NCBI RefSeq assembly: GCF_027706845.1
Contig: NZ_JAQGCZ010000002.1
Coordinates: 186,001 to 250,000 of the forward strand
Reading direction: 5' to 3'
Length of the DNA stretch: 64,000 bases
Origin: Mycolicibacterium sp. BiH015
GTDB lineage: Bacteria > Actinomycetota > Actinomycetes > Mycobacteriales > Mycobacteriaceae
The position numbers and the translations under genes are program-made. Shown here piece after piece: positions 58,548-64,000 of this stretch. The notes beneath the pieces were generated by a model, which was not told the origin of the DNA, made no database searches, and saw only the letters and a list, made by a program, of their open reading frames with translations. Each line of letters begins with the position of its first letter. The first letter of the stretch is position 1.

Positions 58548-59378
58548 ATGCGTCTGTACCGGGACCGGGCGGTGGTGCTGCGGCAGCACAAGCTCGGTGA
58601 AGCCGACCGGATCGTGAGTCTTCTGACTCGCGATCACGGCTTGGTGCGCGCGGTGGCCAAGGGTGTGCGGCGCACCCGCAGCAAGTTCGGTGCGCGGCTG
58701 GAACCGTTCGCGCACATCGACGTTCAGCTCCATCCCGGACGCAATCTGGACATCGTCACCCAGGTGCAGGCCATCGATGCGTTCGCTTCCGACATCGTCA
58801 GCGACTACGGCCGCTATACCAGTGCCTGCGCGATGCTGGAGACCGCGGAACGCCTCGCGGGCGAGGAGCGCGCACCGGCACCCGCGTTGCACAAGCTCAC
58901 TGTCGCGGCGCTGCGCGCCGTGGCCGACGGCACCCGGCCGCGCGAGCTCATCCTCGACGCGTACCTGCTGCGGGCCATGGGCGTCGCGGGCTGGGCGCCT
59001 GCGCTGACAGAGTGTGCACGGTGCGCTGCCCCGGGGCCGCACCGGGCGTTTCACGTCGCCGCGGGGGGAAGTGTGTGCGTGCACTGCAGGCCGTCCGGGT
59101 CGGCAACTCCGCCGCAGGGTGTGCTGGACCTGATGGCCGCGCTCTATGAGGGTGACTGGGAGCACGCCGAGCTCTCGATCGCGTCGCATCGCAGTCAGGC
59201 AAGCGGGTTGGTGGCCGCGCATCTGCAATGGCATCTGGAACGGCAGCTGCGCACTCTGCCGCTCGTCGAACGGGTGGCGCACGTGCCCGGCATATCCATC
59301 AGGCAGGATGTTGCGCATGGCAACGGCACGGACTGGGCGGCGGAAGGGAAGCTACCCACAGCTGCCTCCGGCGCCTGA
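58548..59378 (+). CDS. recO: DNA repair protein RecO
   Basis: A 276-aa recombination mediator. N-terminal OB fold ([19 protein letters not shown]), helical C-terminal part with zinc-binding C-A-R-C and C-V-H-C. With RecR it loads RecA on SSB-coated gaps. It overlaps uppS by 62 bases. Confidence 0.95.
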   Translation: MRLYRDRAVVLRQHKLGEADRIVSLLTRDHGLVRAVAKGVRRTRSKFGARLEPFAHIDVQLHPGRNLDIVTQVQAIDAFASDIVSDYGRYTSACAMLETAERLAGEERAPAPALHKLTVAALRAVADGTRPRELILDAYLLRAMGVAGWAPALTECARCAAPGPHRAFHVAAGGSVCVHCRPSGSATPPQGVLDLMAALYEGDWEHAELSIASHRSQASGLVAAHLQWHLERQLRTLPLVERVAHVPGISIRQDVAHGNGTDWAAEGKLPTAASGA

Positions 59379-60207
59379 CGACTATCCCACCTTCCCGGAC
59401 AAGTCGACCTGGCCGGTGATCTTCCCCGAGATTCCCGCCGGCACCAACGGGAGGTTTGCCCGCCCCCCTCAGCACACGTCCAAGGAAGCTGCGCCCCAGA
59501 TCCCTGCCGACCAGGTGCCCCACCACGTCGCAGTGGTGATGGACGGCAACGGCCGCTGGGCCACCCAGCGCGGGCTCGGTCGCACCGAAGGTCACAAGAT
59601 GGGCGAGGCGGTGCTGATCGACATCACCTGCGGCGCCATCGAGATCGGCATCAAACACCTCACCGTCTATGCCTTCTCGACGGAGAACTGGAAGCGCAGC
59701 ACCGAGGAGGTGCGGTTTCTGATGGGATTCAACCGCGAGGTGGTGCGTCGCCGCCGCGAGAATCTCAACGACATGGGCGTTCGGATGCGCTGGGTCGGTT
59801 CGCGTCCGCGCATGTGGAGCAGCGTCATCAAGGAATTCGACATCGCCGAGCAGATGACCGTCGACAACGACGTCATCACCATCAACTACTGCGTGAACTA
59901 CGGTGGCCGCACCGAGATCGTCGAGGCGGCACGTGAACTGGCCCAGGAAGCGGTCGACGGCAAGATCAAGCCCGGGCGGATCAGCGAAGCGCAATTCGCC
60001 AAGCACCTGCATCGAGCCGACATTCCCGATGTCGATTTGTTCATCAGGACATCGGGGGAGCAGCGGGCGAGCAACTTCCTGCTGTGGCAGGCGGCATACG
60101 CCGAATACGTCTTCCAGGACAAGCTCTGGCCGGACTACGACCGCCGCGACCTGTGGGCCGCCTGTGAGGAATACGTCCACCGCAACCGGCGCTTCGGCAG
60201 AGCCTAG
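59317..60207 (+). CDS. uppS: long-chain (decaprenyl/undecaprenyl) diphosphate synthase UppS
   Basis: A 296-aa cis-prenyltransferase, the length of M. tuberculosis Rv2361c, which makes decaprenyl diphosphate for arabinogalactan and peptidoglycan carriers. Motifs: V-M-D-G-N-G-R-W-A (catalytic Asp and P loop), [11 protein letters not shown], and [11 protein letters not shown]. The first 70 residues are a mycobacterial extension. ATG 59317 lies within recO. Confidence 0.95.
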   Translation: MATARTGRRKGSYPQLPPAPDDYPTFPDKSTWPVIFPEIPAGTNGRFARPPQHTSKEAAPQIPADQVPHHVAVVMDGNGRWATQRGLGRTEGHKMGEAVLIDITCGAIEIGIKHLTVYAFSTENWKRSTEEVRFLMGFNREVVRRRRENLNDMGVRMRWVGSRPRMWSSVIKEFDIAEQMTVDNDVITINYCVNYGGRTEIVEAARELAQEAVDGKIKPGRISEAQFAKHLHRADIPDVDLFIRTSGEQRASNFLLWQAAYAEYVFQDKLWPDYDRRDLWAACEEYVHRNRRFGRA

Positions 60208-60215
60208 GGGTCTTG

Positions 60216-60632
60216 ATGGACCTGGCGGAGCGGCTCGCCGTGGTGCTCACGGACATCTTGCCCGTGACCCGGGAGGACGACGGGGCGTTGACGGTGCAGC
60301 ACGAGGCGACGTTCGCGTCCCTACGCGTGGTGACCATCGCCGAGGACCTCGACCTGGTGTCGCTGACCCAGGTATTGGCGTGGGACCTGCCGCTGGACAG
60401 CAAGATTCGCGCCGAGGTGGCCAAACACGCCCAGGACACCCTGCTGGGGACGGTGTCGCTCGTGGAGAAGATCGGCGCGACCACGAAAGGATCGGGACGT
60501 CCGAAGAAGGCCGGTGACGTGTTGCTGCGCTACAACTTTCCGGCAGCCGGCCTCACCGACGATGCCCTCCGGACGCTGGTGCTGATGGTGCTGGCCACGG
60601 GAGCCGATGTGCGGCGCGCGCTGACCGCCTAG
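60216..60632 (+). CDS. conserved mycobacterial protein, Rv2360c-like
   Basis: A 138-aa soluble protein without signal or TM. Alternating strands and helices (V-V-L-T-D-I-L-P-V, A-T-F-A-S-L-R-V-V-T-I, L-V-S-L-T-Q-V-L-A-W-D) resemble the YbjN/T3SS-chaperone-like fold, but this is only a shape impression. It lies 8 bases after uppS and is probably co-transcribed with recO-uppS. Confidence 0.75.
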   Translation: MDLAERLAVVLTDILPVTREDDGALTVQHEATFASLRVVTIAEDLDLVSLTQVLAWDLPLDSKIRAEVAKHAQDTLLGTVSLVEKIGATTKGSGRPKKAGDVLLRYNFPAAGLTDDALRTLVLMVLATGADVRRALTA

Positions 60633-60642
60633 GGTCGAGATC

Positions 60643-60834
60643 ATGCGTATTGCGGTGATCATCGTTGGCGTCGTTGTCGCGCTCTTCGGTCTGTTGTTCG
60701 CGCTTCAGGGTTTCGGCGCGGTGCAGGGCAGTCCGATGAGCAGCACCACCACGTGGTCGGTCCTCGGCCCCCTGATCGCGATCGCCGGGATCGCCGTGGC
60801 CGTCGCGGGCTCGCGAATGGGGCGCAGACGGTAG
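60643..60834 (+). CDS. small membrane protein, two TM helices
   Basis: A 63-aa protein consisting of two hydrophobic helices (I-A-V-I-I-V-G-V-V-V-A-L-F-G and L-G-P-L-I-A-I-A-G-I-A-V-A-V) with a short Gly/Ser/Thr loop and a basic R-M-G-R-R-R tail that should stay in the cytoplasm. ATG 60643 is 10 bases after the previous stop. Function unknown; tail-to-tail with the antiporter gene. Confidence 0.7.
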   Translation: MRIAVIIVGVVVALFGLLFALQGFGAVQGSPMSSTTTWSVLGPLIAIAGIAVAVAGSRMGRRR

Positions 60835-60836
60835 CT

Positions 60837-62501
60837 TCACATCGGCGGCGCGGCTATGCCGTCGTCACCGCCGGCGGTGAGCAGGTCGTGGAGGGCTTCC
60901 GACGTCGTATGGGCGGCAGTCGAGAATGGTTCGAGGACAATGTCGACGCCCGTCGTCCTGAGTTGTTCCGCATCATGTCGGGTGTGCGCAGTCAGGGCGA
61001 CCGCGCCGGCAAACGTGCGCTCGCGAAGCCCCTGCAGCAGAGCGAGGTTTGTCTGCAGAGCTGGTATCGCGCTGATGACGTACTTGGCCCGGTCCAGCGG
61101 AAGGGCGTCCAGCAGCGCCAAATCTTCCGCGCTGCCGAAGGTCGTTTCAACCCCCTTCCGACGATGCGTATCCACCCCGTGAGGATCGAAGTCGACGCCG
61201 AGGACTCGATGACCTGCGCTGGTCAACCGCTCGGCGAGATGACTGCCGAAACGCCCCAAACCGAAGATGATCACGTCGAAATCGTCCTCTCGTCCAGAAT
61301 CGTGCCGGTCGCCCCGGTGTCTTCGCTCAAGGATCGACAACCACGGTCCGGACCACTGGTACAGCTTGTGCGAATACGTCGTCATGTATGTCGATACGGC
61401 TATCGTGATCAATCCGACGATGGTGATCAGGCTTGCAGTCGCGTTGTCGAGATGGCCGAGGGTCATGCCGAGCGCAACGAGGATCAGTGAGAACTCGGAG
61501 ATCTGGGCGAGCGGGACGCCGACGAAAAAGCTGACGCGAATCGGATAGCGCATCAGCGACATGATCGCGACGACGATGAACGGCTTGGCCACCAGGACGA
61601 AGATCGACAGAACCGCTGCCGCCGCAAGCTGGTTGCCCGCCTCGTCGAAATCGAGCCTCGCGCCGAGGTCGAGGAAGAAGAACAACAACAAGAAGTCGCG
61701 CAGGCTGACCAGGCGCGCTCCGAGCGCGTCACGAAACTCGGTGCTCGCCAGGGACACTCCCGCGAGGAAGGCGCCGACCTCGGAACTGAACCCGAGCCAC
61801 TCGCTCAACGATGCGATCGACACGGCATAGGCCACACCGAAGAGCACGAGCAATTCCTGAGATCGTGCGACTTGCGGCAACAGCCAGGGCAGGACTGAGC
61901 GCATCAGAGCCCAGACGCCTACGAGCAGTGCAAGGCCTTTGAGCGCCACGGTCACGATGCCCGCTCCCAGGGCGACGTCTCCGCCGTCGTGGCCGGATGC
62001 TGTCAGCGCGATCATCACCAGCACGACGGCGATGTCCTGGACGATGAGGATCCCCAGAGTGATCCGTCCGTGCAGCTGGTCCATCTCACGCTTGTCGGAC
62101 AACAGCTTCACGATGATGATCGTCGATGAAAAGGTGACTGCCACGGCAACATAGAACGCCGCTTCACTGCTCATTCCGAGTGTGATGGCAATCAGATAGC
62201 CGAGGACGGAGGTGAGCAGCATCTGGCCGACGCCGGTGATCATCGCTACAGGCCCGACGCTGCGGATCATGTGCAGATCCAGGCGCATCCCGACGAGGAA
62301 CAGCAGGATGGCCAGACCGAGTCTGGCCAGTAGTTGTGTGGTGGTGTCCGCTGACACCCATCCGACGCCAACCGGGCCGACGACGATGCCGACCACAATG
62401 AACGCCACGATCAGCGGCTGCCGAAGCCTGGTGGCCACCAGCCCCGCCGCGGTGGCGAGAGCGAGGATGATCGCAATGGTCGGAAACGGGTGAAGATCCA
62501 T
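60837..62501 (-). CDS. CPA2 family cation:proton antiporter with RCK/TrkA-N domain (KefB/C-like)
   Basis: A 554-aa protein. Residues 1-385 form about twelve TM helices of the Na+/H+ exchanger fold, with G-I-L-I-V-Q-D-I-A-V and F-L-D-L-G-A-R-L-D typical of KefB/KefC. Residues about 405-520 form a cytosolic TrkA-N/RCK domain with I-I-F-G-L-G-R-F-G, binding a nucleotide. It likely exchanges K+ or Na+ for H+. No KefF/KefG partner is nearby. Divergent from the microprotein-Usp operon across 357 bp. Confidence 0.9.
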   Translation of the reverse strand: MDLHPFPTIAIILALATAAGLVATRLRQPLIVAFIVVGIVVGPVGVGWVSADTTTQLLARLGLAILLFLVGMRLDLHMIRSVGPVAMITGVGQMLLTSVLGYLIAITLGMSSEAAFYVAVAVTFSSTIIIVKLLSDKREMDQLHGRITLGILIVQDIAVVLVMIALTASGHDGGDVALGAGIVTVALKGLALLVGVWALMRSVLPWLLPQVARSQELLVLFGVAYAVSIASLSEWLGFSSEVGAFLAGVSLASTEFRDALGARLVSLRDFLLLFFFLDLGARLDFDEAGNQLAAAAVLSIFVLVAKPFIVVAIMSLMRYPIRVSFFVGVPLAQISEFSLILVALGMTLGHLDNATASLITIVGLITIAVSTYMTTYSHKLYQWSGPWLSILERRHRGDRHDSGREDDFDVIIFGLGRFGSHLAERLTSAGHRVLGVDFDPHGVDTHRRKGVETTFGSAEDLALLDALPLDRAKYVISAIPALQTNLALLQGLRERTFAGAVALTAHTRHDAEQLRTTGVDIVLEPFSTAAHTTSEALHDLLTAGGDDGIAAPPM

Positions 62502-62667
62502 ATCCGCTGTCGGATCAATCGGGCCGGACGACTACCGGAACTCGCATCGCCAGTGAATCATCGACGCTGACAACACATCTCCCGAAATCGGCGGCGGTTC
62601 CATCGCTTACATCCTCGTGTCGTTGCGACTTGTCTCTGATGACAGTAAGGGCGGCCCTCGCGGTCAT

Positions 62668-62687
62668 CCAGGGGCCTTCGTCCCGGG
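62668..62687. promoter_or_regulatory. DosR-like box, distal copy
   Basis: The core AGGGGCCTTCGTCCCGG matches 12 of 20 positions of the DosR consensus TTSGGGACTWWAGTCCCSAA, with both GGG and GTCCC halves kept. Weaker than the proximal copy, but DosR sites often come in pairs. Confidence 0.4.
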
Positions 62688-62781
62688 TCAGAACGTCAGC
62701 AGAGGACCTCCGGCCCTATCGCGGGTGTACGTGTGAGGAGTCCGATCCGGCAGTCGGAGTCGACGCCGCGAATCCCGTGAG

Positions 62782-62801
62782 GTCGGGACCAACGGCCCTG
62801 A
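62782..62801. promoter_or_regulatory. DosR-like box, proximal copy
   Basis: GTCGGGACCAACGGCCCTGA keeps GGGAC, the central AA, and GGCCC, the form seen in many natural DosR sites (GGGACYNNNGGCCC). It lies about 20 bases before a possible -10 and 57 bases before the microprotein ATG. Universal stress proteins are common DosR targets in mycobacteria. Confidence 0.6.
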
Positions 62802-62858
62802 TGCGTTCGCGCGTAGCGCCATAGTGTCGTGGCCAGGTTCCCGTCAAGGAGGTGCGCT

Positions 62859-62951
62859 ATGGACTGGCCGACCGCTGCCGTACTCATCGCGGCAATTTTC
62901 GCGATGATGGCGATCGTGAGTACCTATATCGCGTCACGGTTCTCGAAATGA
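62859..62951 (+). CDS. 30-aa single-TM microprotein coupled to the universal stress protein
   Basis: ATG 62859 is preceded by AAGGAGG with ideal spacing (6 bases), the strongest Shine-Dalgarno seen in the window. The product is 30 residues: M-D-W-P, a hydrophobic helix of about 20 residues (A-A-V-L-I-A-A-I-F-A-M-M-A-I-V) and a basic end R-F-S-K, so one TM helix with the C-terminus probably cytosolic. Its TGA overlaps the ATG of the Usp gene in ATGA. Size hides it from ordinary annotation. Function unknown; it may anchor or regulate the Usp at the membrane, or serve as a coupling leader. Confidence 0.7.
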   Translation: MDWPTAAVLIAAIFAMMAIVSTYIASRFSK

Positions 62952-63835
62952 CCACAGGGCGCGCGCCTTCCGGGATCGTCGTCGGTGTGGACGGTTCGCA
63001 GGAGGCCGGTGCGGCCGTGCGTTGGGCCGCCCGGGAGGCGCACCTGCACGGCCTGCCCATCACCCTGATGCACGCGGTCAGGCGCCCGATCGTCACGTGG
63101 CCCCTCGCACCGTCGGACCACATCGCGATCGAGGGCGAATTGCAGAATGCCGAGGATGCGCTGAAACACGCCCGTCAGGCGGCCTTGGCGATCGCGGACC
63201 AGGGGCAACCGCTTGACGTTCACATCGAGATTCCGCGATCGGGCGCGGTCGAGGCACTGGTGGATGCGTCCAAGGACGCACATATGGTGGTCGTGGGCAG
63301 CCGCGGGATGGGACGCATCGGCCGACTGCTGCTCGGGTCGGTCAGCTCTGGTCTGATCCACCATGCGCGCTGTCCCGTCACCGTGGTGCGCAGCAGGATG
63401 GGGGAGTTGCCCGACGACGGCGCCCCGATCCTGCTCGGCGTCGACGGTTCGCCGGTCTCGGAGGCCGCGACCGCGCTGGCGTTCGAGGAGGCCTCTCGGC
63501 GCGGTGTGGACTTGATGGCGCTACACGCATGGAGTGACGTGGGTGGGTTGCCGCTGCAGGGCGAGGAGTGGCGTACGCGCAAGCAGCAGGCCGAGGAGAT
63601 CCTCGCCGAACGCCTCGCCGGCTGGCAGGAGCGATACCCCGATGTGAAGATTCGCCGTCAGTTGGAATTCGACGAGCCGGCCCGTCAGCTCGTGGACCGC
63701 TCCGGCACCGCCCAACTCGTCGTGGTGGGCAGCCACGGCCGCGGCGGGTTCTCCGGCATGTTGCTCGGATCGGTCAGTTCCGCTGTCGTCCAATCCGTCG
63801 ACATTCCGGTGACGGTGGTGCGGCCGCGCGGCTAA
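62948..63835 (+). CDS. tandem universal stress protein (two UspA domains)
   Basis: A 295-aa protein with two Usp domains (about 10-145 and 155-290). Each has the ATP-binding loop G-2x-G-9x-G-S: G-S-R-G-M-G-R-I-G...G-S-V-S and G-S-H-G-R-G-G-F...G-S-V-S, and each starts with V-V-G-V-D-G-S or L-L-G-V-D-G-S. Such tandem ATP-binding Usp proteins are numerous in the hypoxia (DosR) regulon. ATG 62948 is chosen because it gives the Usp start and the ATGA overlap with the microprotein. Its TAA overlaps the zur stop by two bases. Confidence 0.92.
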   Translation: MTTGRAPSGIVVGVDGSQEAGAAVRWAAREAHLHGLPITLMHAVRRPIVTWPLAPSDHIAIEGELQNAEDALKHARQAALAIADQGQPLDVHIEIPRSGAVEALVDASKDAHMVVVGSRGMGRIGRLLLGSVSSGLIHHARCPVTVVRSRMGELPDDGAPILLGVDGSPVSEAATALAFEEASRRGVDLMALHAWSDVGGLPLQGEEWRTRKQQAEEILAERLAGWQERYPDVKIRRQLEFDEPARQLVDRSGTAQLVVVGSHGRGGFSGMLLGSVSSAVVQSVDIPVTVVRPRG

Positions 63836-64000
63836 TTGCCCGAGGCTGCGACGGAGCAGTTGCGGCAGACCCCGAATATTTCGATGGTGTGGTGGATATC
63901 GGAGTATCCGTGGGCTTTGGCGACTTCGGACGCCCAGTTCTCGACGTGGTCACCCTGGATCTCTACGGTCGAGCCGCATATCCGGCAGACAAGGTGATGG
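63832..64000 (-). CDS. zur: zinc uptake regulator Zur (FurB), C-terminal fragment (5' end outside window)
   Basis: The last 55 codons, read on the minus strand from the window edge to the TAG at 63834-63832. They start H-H-L-V-C-R-I-C-G and end I-F-G-V-C-R-N-C-S: the two C-x-x-C pairs of the structural zinc site of Fur-family repressors, joined by a dimerisation helix containing G-Y-S-D-I-H-H-T-I-E. The position after the recO-uppS block matches Rv2359 (zur). The DNA-binding part lies beyond the window. Confidence 0.9.
   Translation of the reverse strand, partial: HHLVCRICGSTVEIQGDHVENWASEVAKAHGYSDIHHTIEIFGVCRNCSVAASGN

Larger units (their letters stand above)
62502..62858. other. 357-bp divergent promoter region between antiporter and microprotein-Usp operon
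   Basis: No credible ORF on either strand. It contains two DosR-like palindromes (62668-62687 and 62782-62801) and, near 62819-62826, CATAGTGT as a possible -10 for the rightward operon. Confidence 0.6.

Noticed and set aside
1..64000. CRISPR arrays, insertion sequences, tRNA or rRNA genes
   Set aside because: No spaced direct-repeat arrays, transposase ORFs with terminal inverted repeats, or tRNA/rRNA sequences were recognised by eye; a tRNAscan or Infernal run would be needed to exclude small RNAs.
1..64000. mbtI (salicylate synthase), mbtJ or the lipid-tail genes mbtK-N
   Set aside because: No chorismate-binding enzyme, MbtJ-like hydrolase or acyl-loading gene among the real coding regions; they may lie elsewhere in the genome.

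Overview
The window is high-GC actinobacterial DNA whose gene order matches the Mycobacterium tuberculosis block Rv2393-Rv2359 (sulfite/APS reductase, HemW, mycobactin genes, hrcA-dnaJ2-rsmE, phoH-ybeY-hlyC-cdd-era, amiA2, recO, uppS, zur). The extra material between these anchors, and the mmpS/mmpL pair beside the siderophore genes, suggest a rapidly growing Mycolicibacterium. Species cannot be read from the sequence alone.

Layout. 1-5.7 kb: end of an SDR gene, then the minus-strand operon sirA-cysH-sirohydrochlorin chelatase. A 31-codon leaderless poly-cysteine leader ORF and a hairpin over the sirA Shine-Dalgarno precede this operon. hemW and an F420-type oxidoreductase follow. 6.2-11.4 kb: a 1725-aa iterative type I PKS of the 6-methylsalicylate-synthase type behind an IdeR (iron) box. 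11.4-16.6 kb: a signalling cassette with two secreted proteins flanking an EmbR-like SARP-FHA regulator and a transmembrane Ser/Thr kinase; both secreted-protein genes have the same pair of 11-bp direct repeats upstream. 16.6-38.0 kb: the mycobactin locus, mbtA divergent from mbtB-thioesterase-mbtC-D-E-F-G-H, with two IdeR boxes between mbtA and mbtB. 38-49 kb: hrcA, dnaJ2, rsmE, then an IdeR-boxed mmpS-mmpL exporter pair, then phoH-ybeY-hlyC-cdd-like-era. 49-56.4 kb: an island absent from the M. tuberculosis order I recall: a cyclase/AAA/TPR regulator, a LuxR-type LAL regulator and a two-gene operon encoding an acyltransferase-like protein without catalytic residues. 56.4-64 kb: CAP protein, amiA2, recO, uppS, small genes, a CPA2 antiporter, a 30-aa membrane microprotein coupled to a universal stress protein behind DosR-like boxes, and the 3' end of zur.

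How it fits together. The strongest hypothesis is that the IdeR-boxed PKS makes 6-methylsalicylate, which MbtA would load onto MbtB in place of salicylate. No mbtI (salicylate synthase) is present in the window, although in M. tuberculosis it lies close to mbtA. This would give the 6-methylsalicyl mycobactins described chemically in some rapid growers. The IdeR-boxed MmpS/MmpL pair is the likely exporter, so synthesis of the aryl cap, assembly and export would share iron control within about 40 kb.
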